From positions 187,490,934 through 187,554,933 of the forward strand of contig NC_084484.1 in NCBI RefSeq assembly GCF_030035675.1: 64,000 nucleotides of DNA, written 5' to 3'. The notes beneath the pieces were generated by a model, which was not told the origin of the DNA, did not search any database, and saw only the letters and a program-made list of their open reading frames with translations. The translations under genes were made by a program, and so were the position numbers. The stretch comes from Rhineura floridana (Eukaryota > Chordata > Lepidosauria > Squamata > Rhineuridae). This document shows, piece by piece, positions 22,401 through 33,929 of the stretch (positions within the stretch are counted from its first letter, which is position 1; every line of letters begins with the position of its first letter).

Positions 22401-25400
22401 ATGTGTAGATCGGAGGGGATTAGTGTGGGGAGGGTGGAGGGCCACAATATTCAAAGGCTAGGCGGCAGACTCTGGAGGGGCGTGGGTAGCAGGCCAAGCA
22501 GGCATCGGGGAACTAGGGATAGATGCTTAATATCCATCCCTTGTTCTGGGCCTGTTTACCACCAGAAGATAACTGGGGGAAGCAGAACCCCATCCAATCT
22601 TCGACTGCTGTTGTGCAACGCCAGGTCTGTGGTACAGAAAACATCACTCATCCAGGATATGATCCTGGATGAGGACGCAGACCTGGTATGTATTACGGAG
22701 ACATGGCTGGACGAGGCCTCAGCTCCTATACTTGAGGCCATGTGTCCAGCCGGTTTCCGATATGCACAGCAGCCGAGGATTGGTAGGCGGGGAGGGGGAG
22801 TGGCAGTTATATACCGGGAATCTTTGTGTTTCGCCAGACCCCCTCTCCACAAGACCAAGTTTGTTGACTGCATGTACTGGAGGTTGGGCCCAAAGGGCAG
22901 TCTAGGGATCCTGCTTGTGTAGCGCCCACCCCGCAACACAGCAGACTCCCTGACTGAGGTGCTCGAGGTGGTCTCGGCTGTGCGATTGCTCTCCCCCAAT
23001 CTTGTGGTGATGGGGGATTTCAACGTACATGTCGAGGCTGTCCTCACAGGAGCCCCTCGGGATTTCTTGGAAACCATGACTTCCTGGGATCTGCACCTTA
23101 GTAATATAGGGCCTACCCATGTAGCCGGTCATGCTCTCGACCTTGTGTTTGTCTCGGGAGGGGAGGATAGTGCTCTGAAAATGGGGGTGAATTCTTCTAA
23201 CCCCATGTCATGGTCAGATCACTATCTGGTGAATATAGATCTCTCAATGCCACACGCCCTCCGCAGGGGACAAGGACCTATTAGAATGGTCCGCCCCAGA
23301 CGCCTGATGGAGCCTAAAGGATTCCTGAATGCGCTGGGGGATATGGAGCTGACTGAAGGTCGCCCGGTCGAATCCCTGGTGATGGAGTGGAATGAGGAGA
23401 TCACCAGGGTGGTGTACCGGGTGGCACCGAAACGTCCTCTCCCCCTGAATAGAACTCAGACAGCACCTTGGTATACACCACGGTTGCGGGGTCTGAGACA
23501 GGAGGTGAGACGACTTGAGCGCCGGTGGCGGAAATTTCGCACTGAAGACAATCGGACACGGGTTAGAGCAGCAGTAGCTGCCTACCAGGTGGCAACAAAG
23601 GCAGCAAAGAGAAATTTCTTTGCTGCCTCTATTGCATCGGCAGAGTGCTGTCCCAGGAGATTGTTCCAAGTGGTCCGAAGCCTGGTCAGTCCCGTTGCTC
23701 AGGAACCCATGGAACATTCTAAAATCTCCTGTGATACTTTTGCTAAACACTTTGCCGATAAAATCGAGTGCCTGAAGAGCACGCTTCCGCTCGCCGTGGA
23801 GGCAGGAAGTGGGCCAGAGTCGGCCAGTTGCATTCCGGTCTGTTGGGATCGGTTTCAGCCTCTTCTCTCTGAGGAAGTGGACAAGGTGCTCTGTACTGTG
23901 AAGCCAACCACCTGTCTGGTTGATCCTTGCCCATCATGGCTCATCATGAGCTGTAAAGAGAGACTGGGCGAAGGGATCAAGGCGGTGGTGAATGCATGCT
24001 TGCAAGAGGGTGCAGTGCCATCAGCCCTCAAGGAAGCGGTAATAAAGCCCATCTTAAAAAAACCGTCCTTGGATCCCCAAGAGTTAAACAACTTTCGCCC
24101 AGTCTCTAATTTACCATTCTTGGGCAAGGTGATTGAGAGGGTGGTGGCTGCGCAATTACAGACACACTTGGAGGAAACGGATTATTTAGATCCATACCAA
24201 TCGGGTTTTAGGACTGGTCATGGAACGGAAACAGCCTTGGTCGCTCTGGTAGATGATATGCGGAGGGCATTGGATAGGGGTGAATACACTTTCCTTGTCC
24301 TCCTGGAGCTCTCAGCGGCTTTCGATACCGTTGACCACGGTATCCTTTTAAATCGCCTAGAGGGATTAGGAATAGGAGGCACTGTCCTGCAGTGGTTCCA
24401 TTCCTATCTCTCGGATAGGCAGCAACGGGTGGCGTTGGGAGATGAGGTTTCAGACCCTTGGCCTCTTCATTGTGGAGTGCCACAGGGCTCTATCCTCTCT
24501 CCCATGCTATTCAACATCTATGTGAAACCGCTGGGAGCAATCATCAGGAGTTTTGGGTTGCAGTGCCATCAGTATGCAGATGACACTCAGCTCTATCTCT
24601 CCTTTAAGTCCTCACCGGAGTTGGCTGTGAATACCATGTCCAAGTGCCTAGAATCCGTAAGTGGATGGATGGGAGAGAATAGGCTGAAGCTGAACCCCGA
24701 CAAGACTGAGGTATTACTTGTGGGAGATAAAAGGAAATTGGGAATTACTGACCTGATGCTTGATGGGGTAAGTTTACCCCTGAAGGACCAGGTCCGCAGT
24801 CTTGGGGTCATCCTTGACTCCCAGCTGTCCATGGAGACTCAGATTACAGCAGTGAGCCGGGCAGCTTGGTATCAATTGCATCTGGTACGGAGACTGCGTC
24901 CCTATCTTCCTGTTCACCTGCTCCCTCAGGTGATACATGCCCTGGTCTCCTCTCGCCTAGACTACTGCAATGCACTCTACGTGGGGTTACCCTTGAAAAC
25001 GGTCCGGAAATTACAGCTGGTACAGAATGCGGCGGCACGCTTGATTACGCATAGCCGTCGCTGGGATCATATCACCCCAGTGTTATTAGATCTTCACTGG
25101 TTACCAGTTGTCTACCGGGCCCAGTTCACGGTGTTGGTGTTGACCTTTAAAACCCTATACGGTTTCGGCCCAGTATATCTCAAGGAACGCCTCCAGAATC
25201 ACCGATTGTGCCGCCTGACGAGATCAGCCTCCCAAGACCTTCTCTGGGTCCCACCTGTGAGAACAGCTAGGCTGGTGCGGACCAGAGAGAGGGCATTCTC
25301 GGTTGTGGCCCCCACCCTCTGGAACTCCCTCCCTTTCGATCTCAGACATGCTCCCTCCCTCTCCAGCTATCACCGAGCCCTGAAGACCTGGCTGTTCAGG

Positions 25401-25595
25401 CAGGCCTACAAGATTGGGACAGATTAATTTTATGTTATAATTGAATTAATGGATGGTTTTCTAGTTTAAATTTGACTATGTTGATATGTATATGCATTGT
25501 TTTACTCTTGTTGTTCGTCGCCTAGAGTGTCCCTAACCCGGACAGATAGGCGGCTGAAAAATAAAATTTATTATTATTATTATTATTTATTATTA
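22401..25595 (+). mobile_element. Nearly intact L2-clade LINE with APE-RT ORF
   Basis: One frame from 22401 to 25427 carries an apurinic-type endonuclease domain (NARSVVQKTSLIQDMI, ITETWLD, VVMGDFNVH, WSDHYLV) and then a reverse transcriptase (NFRPVSNLPFLGKVIER, FDTVDHGIL, GVPQGSILSP, HQYADDTQL with the catalytic YADD, LNPDKTEVLLV) and the L2 C-terminus (SRLDYCNALYVGLPLK, LHWLPV, RERAFSVVAPTLWNSLP). About 1,008 codons are open except for one in-frame TAG at 22920-22922, where the related copy at 49.1 kb has TAC (Tyr) before RPP. The 3' UTR has gttgttcgtcgcctagagtg and an (ATT)n tail. The near-intact frame suggests a young insertion. The N-terminal start and any separate ORF1 are not resolved. 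Confidence 0.9.
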
Positions 25596-25675
25596 CTTAT
25601 CAGCAAGTGTCCCAGTGTTTGCAAGCAGGACTGAAGCAAGCAGGGATAGTGGGGCCCATCCTCATCTTAATCTTA

Positions 25676-25855
25676 AACATAAGAACATAAGAACATAAGA
25701 AGAGCCTGCTGGATCAGGCCAGTGGCCCATCTAGTCCAGCATCCTGTTCTCACAGTGGCCAACCAGGTGCCTGGGGGAAGCCCGCAAGCAAGACCCGAGT
25801 GCAAGAACACTCTCCCCTCCTGAGGCTTCCGGCAACTGGTTTTCAGAAGCTCATT
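25676..25855 (-). mobile_element. CR1 LINE 3' end (5' truncated)
   Basis: Very close to 16396-16560 and 59536-59700: cataagaacataagaagagc, gatcaggccagtggcccatc, gcttccggcaactggttttc. Severely truncated; no coding part. Confidence 0.85.
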
Positions 25856-27201
25856 TAGCCTTCCTCGAGGCCCAGTAACTTCCCGTGAGGCAGAGGAAGG
25901 AGGCAAGCAGAGGGCCTTTTCTCCAGTAGAAAAGGTGTCCCCAGCACCAATTTCCTTCCTGCCAGTGATTACCAGTTCCCTCCCTGATGGGAACACACAT
26001 CCTGCGAGGCCTGGAGGGCACCCAAGCCTGCCTCCTTCCCACCCCTCAAGGTTAGTTACTGGGCCTTGGAAAGGCAGGGGGGCTTCATGCGTGGTCTCCA
26101 AACTTTCTGTGAGAACTCTTGGGGCACAGGAAGGCAGGGAGCTGCCCTTATGCTAGGTCAGATAATTTGTCCATCTAGTCTACTGCTGCAGACTGGCAAA
26201 GACTCCAGCATCAGAGAAAGGTATTTCTCTCACATGATACATGATATTAATATATATTAATATTAATAACAATAAGAAAAACACCAACAATAGGGTGCTT
26301 GGGCACGTGTGCCACCCAGTCTGGCTTCAGGGAGCCACGAGTGGCTGACAAGAGAGGGCAGAAGCTGCGGGAGCCACTTGTGCTCTTGGAGCAAGATGGC
26401 GGTGGGGAGCTCCTTTCCAGAGAGAGGTTGCAGTTGCTGCATGAAAGCATGTAAGAGGAACCAGTGTTGTGGAAGATGCAACAGCCGAGGGCTGTGCTGT
26501 TGAACAGGAGCCCTCAGAGGATCATTCTGGGAGAGTTTTACTCATAATCCCAGTGCATTAAGAGCCACACCTGGAAGTGCATGCAAAGGCCTCATTCCCA
26601 CATCACAGATTAGGGTAGCCCTTAGCCCCAGCCAGCATGGCCAATGGTAGGGAGGATGTAAAGTGTCATCCAGCAACATCCAGAGGCCGCCACTTTGGCT
26701 GCTCTGGTTTACCAACGAGCATAATGCCCCTGCTTTTACAGGAACAATAAACCGTGATTTTTGGCTTAGCGCAGTGGCAGTGAACCTCTGGCCCACAAAG
26801 TAAAGACACATCTGCAGAGGAACCAACAGAAGGCCATGCATTCCCCAACCCTCTTATAAAGCCTTAAATAATATTTGTGGAGTCCCATGATCTAAGACGA
26901 CCTTTGCAATGCCTGGAGGGGCTACTGACTCCAGCTACAAAAGGAGCAACAGCTGAAGGGGCCAGAGACAGTTTTACCTGTGTTGAGTCTTGCAAGATTT
27001 GCTGCTCAGGATGCCTCTAGGCAACTCGGGTGGGATGCTCTTTAGGCGTTCTTTCTGGGGTCAAGATTTATTGACTTTTGTTCTTGGGACTATGGCTCTG
27101 TATTTTCATTGTTAAGACATTATGATGAAATGTGCGGGATTGCTTAATTTTATTGTATTGAGACCTTTTCATTAGTTCATTGTTTATGACTCTTGTTTTG
27201 A

Positions 27202-27266
<65 letters not shown>

Positions 27267-27499
27267 AATTGTTAGAATGCCTTGTGTAATTTTTTGATGT
27301 TGTAATCTGCCTTGAGCATGGCTTTGCTATGGAAAGGCAGCATACAGATAGATGATGATAATGATGATTATAATAAGCCACCTTGAGTCTCATTTTTGGG
27401 GAAAAGGGGGATATAAATGAATAATAATATTCATCATCACTATCATCATCTATCTGTATGCTGCCTTTTGGGGAAAACAATTGACGTAGACAATAGAGT
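25856..27499. other. Intergenic with LINE tails and a (TA)n tract
   Basis: No host gene seen. About 26125-26230 resembles a decayed CR1-like 3' end (tgctaggtcagataatttgt, ccatctagtctactgc). 27285-27420 contains two LINE-like tails (aatctgccttgagcatggct; gggggatataaatgaataat). The (TA)n tract is listed separately. Confidence 0.4.
27211..27261. repeat. (TA)n microsatellite
   Basis: About 25 uninterrupted AT/TA units. Confidence 0.95.
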
Positions 27500-28443
27500 A
27501 GAAATGACCACTTTCCATTACAGATTATTGTGAGCCTTCCATACTCTCGCTCACACCAACCTTTGCTGCCATTAGAGGGGATGCAACTGGCGGAACGGAG
27601 AATACGTTGGTCTACTGACCTGTGTTCTGTCATCTCCCAACGCCTAGCCAGTAACCCTTTTCAAGCCCTTCGACAGGGTATTATGAACTCCGAAATGGAT
27701 GCTCTAACAATATATCAAACTATTGTAAGTCAACTAAAACCCCTGTTAGTACAGAAAAAACAATGCATGGCTAACCGCCACCCAGGCAACAAATGGTTCG
27801 ACCAAGAATGTAAGATAGCCAGGAGCCAGATGATGAATTATTCTCGGCAGGCCCTTAGAAACCCGGGGAACTACTCGCACTCACACTTAGTCACTCTGAG
27901 ATCGCAATATAAGCTTTTATTAAAACAAAAGAAGGCCGCGTTTGCCAAAACACAATGGCAACGACTAAGCCTGGCTGTGTCAGAAAGGCGTGAAAGGCAG
28001 TTTTGGGACCTTGTTCCGCTTGGGATGGGAGTGTCCAGACCATTAATTTTTGGTCAAATATCAACTACGACTTGGCACTCTCATTTCAGTAAGCTCTATA
28101 CATCTCCACCTGAGGATAATGAGCTCCCCCCTCCCCTGTTTGATAACTTAAATATGCCTCAGTGGCCCCTTGTGACCCCCTCCCAGATCAAAACTCTTAT
28201 AACAGCTTTAAGCCCGGGCAAAGCGCCAGGTGAGGATATGTTACCACCAGAGATTTATAAAAACTTTCCAGACTGGTGGGCTCCCCTCTTGGCCAAGTTA
28301 TTCAACCAGATTAATAGTATGGGTATAGTACCAGAGGGTTGGAAGCAGAGTATAGTCATCCCTATATACAAAAATGGAGACAAAAGCGACCCCAAAAACT
28401 ACCGCCCAATTAGTCTTTTGGACATAGGATCTAAACTATACTC

Positions 28444-30597
28444 TTTTTTTTTTTTTTTCAATAATTTTTATTCAGATTTTCATAAAACATACAAGACAAA
28501 ATCATAAAACATTCAAAGACAAAAAACAAAATCAAAAATAGTTAAACAAAAAGAAAAAAAGAAAAAAAAAAACAAAAATAAAAAATAAAGAGTAAAATAT
28601 TGACTTCCCATTTGTCAAAGATCAAATCAGTTATAAGTCTATAATATATAACAATCCTGTCTCTTAAGTCATATTATAAAATCACTTTCCTCCAGTAGTT
28701 ATCTTACTTAATCATCAAATCTCATAAACATTACTTTATTCTTTCCACAAAAAGTCAAAGAGAGGTTTCAATTCTTTAAGAAATATATCTATCAATTTTT
28801 TTTTCCAAATAAGCATATCGATTAATCCATCTCATTACTAATTATGATAATCTTATTGTCATAACCATAGTCAAAATAAACATTTCAATTAATCCATCAC
28901 ATCAGAATCTGTTAGGTTCAGTAATTTCAGTAGCCATTGTTCTATTATCCCTATTAGTTCCATTTTCCATCTTCCATCTTCAGTAGTCTTGTTAAGTCCA
29001 ATAATTTCAGTATCCAATCTTCCATTATCAGTATTCCATAATAATCTTGCTGTCAAAGCCATAGTCATATAGTAAGAGTCTGATGGGAATTACCTCTATC
29101 CCAAATATTTTCTTGCCATCCATTCTGAATAGGTTGCTGAAATACTGCTGTAAAATCATATCTCTGTTCTTTTTTTCAAAATACACTGGGTCATCTCTTG
29201 AAAGTTTTTCCATTGTCACATGGCTGCAGTTAATTCCATAGATTTTCTCTATATTGGGCTCCATCACATCATTCCAGTCCAGAAGATTATCCATGCCATT
29301 GATAACTTTATCTCTAGAATCTTCATTAATTTCTTCAGAGATAACATTGAGTTCCAAACAATAGATTTTATTTCTAAAGTCCATAGACTCCAAATCTTGT
29401 TCCTGTTCCACGTTTGTTCCAATCTCCGGGATCTCCTCTCTCACAGGGACCCCTGTTCCAGTCTCCAGGGTCTCCTCTCTCACAGGGACCCCTGTTCCAG
29501 TCTCCAGGGTATCCTCTCTCACAAGGACCCCTATGTCTTTAATCTCCTGTGTCTCCAAACAATAAATTTTGTTTCTAAAGTCCATAGACTCCAAATCTTT
29601 TTCCTGTTCCACGTTTGTTCCAATCTCCGGGGTCTCCTCTCTCACAGGGACCCCTTCCAGGGTCACCTCTCTCACAGGGACCCCTATATCTTTAATCTCC
29701 TGCTTCATTTTACTCAATTCAATTTTCAGCTCCTTACAACCCTGTCGCAGGTTTTGTTTCGTTATCTCAATCTCATCCATTATTTTCTGAAACATAGTTA
29801 TTTCCAGCTTCTCAGCCACTTTCTTAATTGCCATTTTAAAAAAAAAATATAGGAAAACCACTTCTTATTTCAGCAACAATTGGGTTAATACTCCAAACTT
29901 GGTGACATCACAGTATAAACAGAGCAGACAGCCTTATCTCTCCATAGTTAAGTAAACAAAATGCAGTTCCCAGGATCGAAACAATTAATGGCGGTCGTCA
30001 GAAAACAGATTCGTCAAAATAAAATAGACCAAAAGGAGAGTAGTCTCAGACAATATAATATTCTTCAAAATAAAAATCTGGAATAGAAATCCCTCTTCTG
30101 TGTATATCTTTAGAATGCAAATCCAGGACAGCTTTTTGCAACAAAAACAGAGATAAGCTATTAATTAGTGAGTAGCAGAGAGAAGTTATGGCTCCCCAGT
30201 GAGATGTCAAAAACCGATCAATCTGGCAAATCTCTTTTAAACAGCAACAATTTAAGTCAAGTAAAAGAAAAATATAGAAAGAAGGGTGCTTGCCTGTTAG
30301 TGCGTTCTCTCTTAGAAGATAAGATGAACGTTCGCTTTAACAGATAGAGCTTGTTGTTAAAAATCCGTCCCACCTTCGTCGGCTGGACCTCGTCCCATAA
30401 ATTAATGAGATCTGGTCGTCCCAACAAAAATAGGCTTTGAGGTTAATCTCTTCGTTTCTCCCTACCCGGGAGAAGTTTAATCAGTCAAAAAAAGAAAAAA
30501 TCTGACTGATATATCTGAATAAGCTTCTTTTGAGGCAGGAGCCCGTCTCAAAAGCAGGCACAGGCTAAGTCACCCTTCCCGGAAGTCAGCAACAGTC
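28444..30597 (-). mobile_element. HAL1-like (ORF1-only) L1 derivative with TSD
   Basis: A 2,154-bp insertion with a 17-bp perfect target duplication (ggatctaaactatactc at 28427-28443 and 30598-30614) and a poly(A) tail (T-run at 28444-28458 on the plus strand). It holds one open frame, 29028-29834 (about 268 residues): an N-terminal coiled-coil-like segment (KKVAEKLEITMFQKIMDE), a repeated middle, and a C-terminal part resembling an L1 ORF1 RNA-binding region (LDWNDVMEPNIEKIYGIN, KKNRDMILQQYF). No ORF2 follows: a 0.58-kb A-rich 3' UTR runs straight to poly(A). About 0.76 kb of leader lies upstream. The middle has 39-bp units (13 codons, VREETLETGTGVP) and a 201-bp in-frame duplication. It would depend on the L1 machinery supplied in trans. 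Confidence 0.8.
29028..29834 (-). CDS. ORF1-like protein of the HAL1-like element
   Basis: An open frame of about 268 codons, with no internal stop, starting at Met of MAIKKVAEKL (an in-frame upstream Met adds 9 residues). By family analogy it is an RNA-binding chaperone that coats its own transcript. Internal repeats of 13 residues and a 67-residue duplication (MDFRNKIYCLE appears twice) make it longer than expected for the core domains. All repeat lengths are multiples of three, so the frame was kept. Confidence 0.65.
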   Translation of the reverse strand: MAIKKVAEKLEITMFQKIMDEIEITKQNLRQGCKELKIELSKMKQEIKDIGVPVREVTLEGVPVREETPEIGTNVEQEKDLESMDFRNKIYCLETQEIKDIGVLVREDTLETGTGVPVREETLETGTGVPVREEIPEIGTNVEQEQDLESMDFRNKIYCLELNVISEEINEDSRDKVINGMDNLLDWNDVMEPNIEKIYGINCSHVTMEKLSRDDPVYFEKKNRDMILQQYFSNLFRMDGKKIFGIEVIPIRLLLYDYGFDSKIIMEY

Positions 30598-31290
30598 GGA
30601 TCTAAACTATACTCTAAATACCTTCTGAACAAGCTAGAAGATTGGGAATCAGCTAATCAAATAATTTCCCCAGAACAAGTCGGCTTTAGGAAAGGTAATA
30701 GCCCCGTTGACCATTGCATGACCCTTCACTACTTAGCCAGACAATGCATAGCCGGCCCTACTAAACACCTATTTGTAGCCTTCGTCGATCTTGCCACGGC
30801 TTTTGATTCGATAGATAGGAGTTTAATGTGGGCCAAATTAACAAAAACCAACTTAGACAGACGACTCTTGGCCCTGATAAGAGAACTGCACACAAACACC
30901 AATGCCCGAGTTAGGGTGGGATTATCTGGCTCTCTAACAGACCCTATTGTCGCAAATAAGGGGGTGAAGCAGGGATGTCTACTGGCTCCATTCCTCTTTA
31001 ATCTTTATTTAAATGACGTAGTTTTAGAACTATCGGATCCAGCCTTCTTTCCTCCTTCAATTGGATCCAGGAAAATATCTATATTACTATATGCGGATGA
31101 TATGGTATTACTTTCTATTACCCGCAATGGATTAAAGAGGATGTTGTTAAGACTCAATGATTATTGTGCTAGGGGAAAGTTGCAGATCAACTATAAGAAG
31201 ACAAAGGTGATGGTCTTTGGTAAAAGGCATGCTAAATTTAAATGGTCAATAGCAGGCAATATCTATGATTATATATGTGTGGATATATAA

Positions 31291-31611
31291 AAATTCCCCA
31301 TTACATAGCAATTATTGTTATAGCTGAAGTCAGATAATTTTCTCAAAATGAATAGCAATGTATTTTTGTGGTGGTGAAAACATACTTACCCAACCTCTAT
31401 TTTCAATTATCCAATCTGATTTGGCACTTATGATGTATGCTGTGATAAATAGAGAAAGCTGATCCATGTTTCTGGGTGTCGGAGGAACTCCGCACAACTG
31501 TAATTTTTTAGCAATAATACCCCCAAACAGGAGGATTGTTAAAAGATGGCCCCAATTGGTTTTTCCATCAGCAAATTCTGTTTCTGTCACCATGCTGAAT
31601 GTTTTGCAGGC
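31291..31611. other. Unassigned spacer
   Basis: AT-rich. A weak L1-like reading on the minus strand (KSDWIIENRG, PTPRNMDQLSL at 31400-31560) may be a decayed LINE piece. No gene. Confidence 0.3.
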
Positions 31612-31901
31612 TGTTGTTGTTGTTGTTATGTTGTTATGTGCCTTCAAGTCGATTACGACTTATGACGACTCTATGAATCAGCGACCTCCAAGAGCATCTG
31701 TCATGAACCACCCTGCTCAGATCTTGTAAGTTCAGGTCTGTGGCTTCCTTTATGGAATCAATCCATCTCTTGTTTGGCCTTCCTCTTTTTCTACTCCCTG
31801 CTGTTTTTCCCAGCATTATGGTCTTGGTTTCCCTCTGGAAAAGTGGGCTATACTTTTTCCTAAAGTTCGAACGTTGCTTTTTATGCGGCGGCCCACGAAT
31901 G
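31612..31901 (-). mobile_element. Proposed BovB-tailed SINE with unknown head (copy 1)
   Basis: On the minus strand: a head of about 71 bp (starts cattcgtgggccgccgcata, ends at the cttttccagaggg block), then about 215 bp matching the 3' end of BovB as seen at 41488-42080 (ataatgctgggaaaaaca, then the region encoding SRKRGRP), and an (AAC)n-type tail. The same head-tail join and the same 5' end occur at 61571. The head does not look like a tRNA, 5S or 7SL. No target duplication is visible. Confidence 0.6.
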
Positions 31902-32179
31902 TTCAGTGTTGCTAGAGGAGAGGAAAAACCTTCTTGCCCCAATGCTGCTGTTGGTGCTTCCATGTTCAATCCTCAGAACGTGTCTGGCCATGCAAAATGG
32001 ACTTCTGTGCCAGGTCTTGCCTGATTTGTTAGGGCTTCAAAACCTCACCTGATTGGTCCATGATTAGGTGACGTAGCTGCAGAGGGGTCACTTGTCCCTA
32101 CTGGGCCAATCTGGAGGGGGGGCAGAAATATCACAGTTAAAGACCACATTAGGACATTGAAAATGCCTGTGCAAATAGG
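31902..32179. other. Unassigned spacer
   Basis: No gene or named repeat seen. Confidence 0.3.
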
Positions 32180-32700
32180 GAAATCTTAACTTGGTACAAA
32201 ATGACAAAGGTTTTGACACCAAGCATGCTTTCAAGGAAAGAGCACTCCTCAGGTGGGCCACTGCTACAGAGGAGGCCCTTTCTTGCATCACCACATAATG
32301 AACATCATCTGACAGAGGCACCCAGAGAAAAGCCTCCTCCAAAGATCTTAGGGGAGGGGCAGGATGGTACAAGGAGAGGTGCCCCTTCAGGTATTTGGGT
32401 CCCAACCCATTTAGAGCTTTTAGGTTGACACCAGCATCTTGGATTTGACTCAGAAGTGAATAGGCAGACAAGGTAACTTCTTTAGAATCAGTGTAACATG
32501 AAACCATCTGGCAGCTTTAGTTAACATACTGGTAACAGCATTCTGCACTTTCTTCAAGGGCAGCTCCATGCATACCGCATTGCTGTAATCCATATGGGAT
32601 GTTACTGTCACTCAACATAGAAAAGCTACCCACGTCCAGCAGAGATCATAGTGAGCATACCAGCTAAAGCTGGAAAAGGTACTCTGCACTGCCAAGATCA
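32180..32700 (-). mobile_element. Decayed L2 LINE fragment
   Basis: The minus strand carries the L2 C-terminal order in degraded form (LKALNGLGPKYLKGHLSLYHPA, equivalent to FKALYGPGPGYL), and upstream of it the region equivalent to SRLDYCNALYVGLPLK. A short (TTTA)-type LINE tail follows at 32714-32790. Confidence 0.65.
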
Positions 32701-33071
32701 GCTGGGCTTCAAGTGTTTATTTTTTTATTGTATTTCTGTTTATATTTATATCCCACCTTTCCTCCAAGGAGCTCAAGGTGGTGTAAACATAAAAAGTTAG
32801 TCATGGCTTAAGTCCCATTGATTTCAATGGGACCTCAGTATAAGTAGCTGGGTCTGGATCTCATCCACACATCATCCGTACATTCCTTTCTGCAACTTGT
32901 CCTTTCTTGGAAGGTATATGGAGTACCACATTAAACAGTGTTTAAAAGGTGTTTAAAATAATCAAAATATATTAGAAGTATGTGATTAATATATAAAATG
33001 AACTGCTAAAATCAACAACAAAATCAACCCGGATCTCCTCCCAATCCACTTAAATGAAGAAAACCTTGAAA

Positions 33072-33214
33072 GAAATCAGCTAGGCTCCCAAGACAGGTTT
33101 TGTGGACAATGAACTTTGCAGCTCAGCAACTCCCAAAGGCAGCTTCCAGTGATGCAAGCACTTCTCAGAAGCGGAACACTGGGAGACATAAAGCCTCTCT
33201 TGCACTGTTGGCAT
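33072..33214 (+). promoter_or_regulatory. Proposed OR-4 promoter
   Basis: Homologous to the OR-3 block 18874-19011: ggctccca, then gtggacaatgaac (for cacagacaattaacc), then a degenerate EBF-like ctcccaaaggc, gatgcaagc, and CATAAAG at 33187-33193 in the TATA position. Less canonical than in OR-3. The role is inferred from conservation and position about 2.5 kb before OR-4. Confidence 0.45.
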
Positions 33215-33342
33215 CACAAGTACATATCCGTGTGTGCACAGATGATGATGATGGGTGCCTCTTTGCTATAGAATCTGAGACAAAGCAACAAAAGACCACT
33301 TGAATCACTCTGCTCAGAGTCCTCTAACTGGAGGTAATCGGA
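33215..33342 (+). other. Proposed non-coding first exon of OR-4
   Basis: Aligns to the proposed OR-3 leader exon and ends at the same donor, GTGAGTTG, at 33343. The acceptor cttctttttt...ataaacag ends at 35631, so the intron would be about 2.29 kb and would contain the decayed L2 at 33930-35560. The 5' boundary is approximate. Confidence 0.45.
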
Positions 33343-33929
33343 GTGAGTTGTGTTTCCTTTTCCTTTACATGATGCCAAGATATATCCATCTTGAAGACTT
33401 ATTAGTGCAGCCAGATCTGTTCAGGTGAGTGTCAGTTAAAGTCTATGCCAGTGTGGCAAAGCCGGCTCAGCTCCCTGTTCAGTCATGAAGAACTTCTATT
33501 TGTGAAACTGCCGCCAGTCTTTTTGTGATTTTGGTGCTTTGAGAAAGATGTTTTTGAAATAAAGAATATGGATTAGATTTGCCAGTCAAATCCAGATTTA
33601 CCAGAAGCAAATATCTTTGTCTTGCATTCAGGCTGTGATGCCTGTGCTACCAAGAGAGGATTGGCTGCAACAGCTAAACTAATGAGGAGGACTGAGATCT
33701 TTGATCTTTGGGGCCTTTTACATTCTGGCTCAAAGGAGGTGGTAGAACAAACGGTGGGTTGCTGTGAACTGTTTGCAAAGCATTCTGAGGGTAAGATCGC
33801 TTGCATCTGCCAGGACTGTGACTCCACAGTACTAGCAGATGAGTCTCAAGGAGTGTTTTGTCCTGTTTCAGTTAGTAAGACTCAAGGACATGGACATGGT
33901 GCTCAGTTCAGTCCGGGCAATCACTTTTG

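Larger units (their letters stand above)
27500..31255 (+). mobile_element. APE-type LINE of uncertain clade, split by an L1 derivative
   Basis: The left part (27500-28443) begins with the end of an endonuclease (NDHFPLQI, equivalent to the SDHxPL motif) and continues to PGKAPGEDMLPPEIY and NYRPISLLDIGSKLYS. The right part (30615-31255) goes on in the same frame (KYLLNKLEDWE) with reverse transcriptase motifs FVDLATAFDSIDRSLM, GVKQGCLLAPFLFNLY and LLYADDMVLLS. Without the insert the frame shows no stop over about 520 codons. It differs from the L2, CR1, L1 and BovB copies here. Both ends are truncated. The clade needs a tree. Confidence 0.8.

Noticed and set aside
26765-26785. U4 snRNA-like match (gcgcagtggcagt)
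   Set aside because: Only about a dozen bases agree; the flanks do not.
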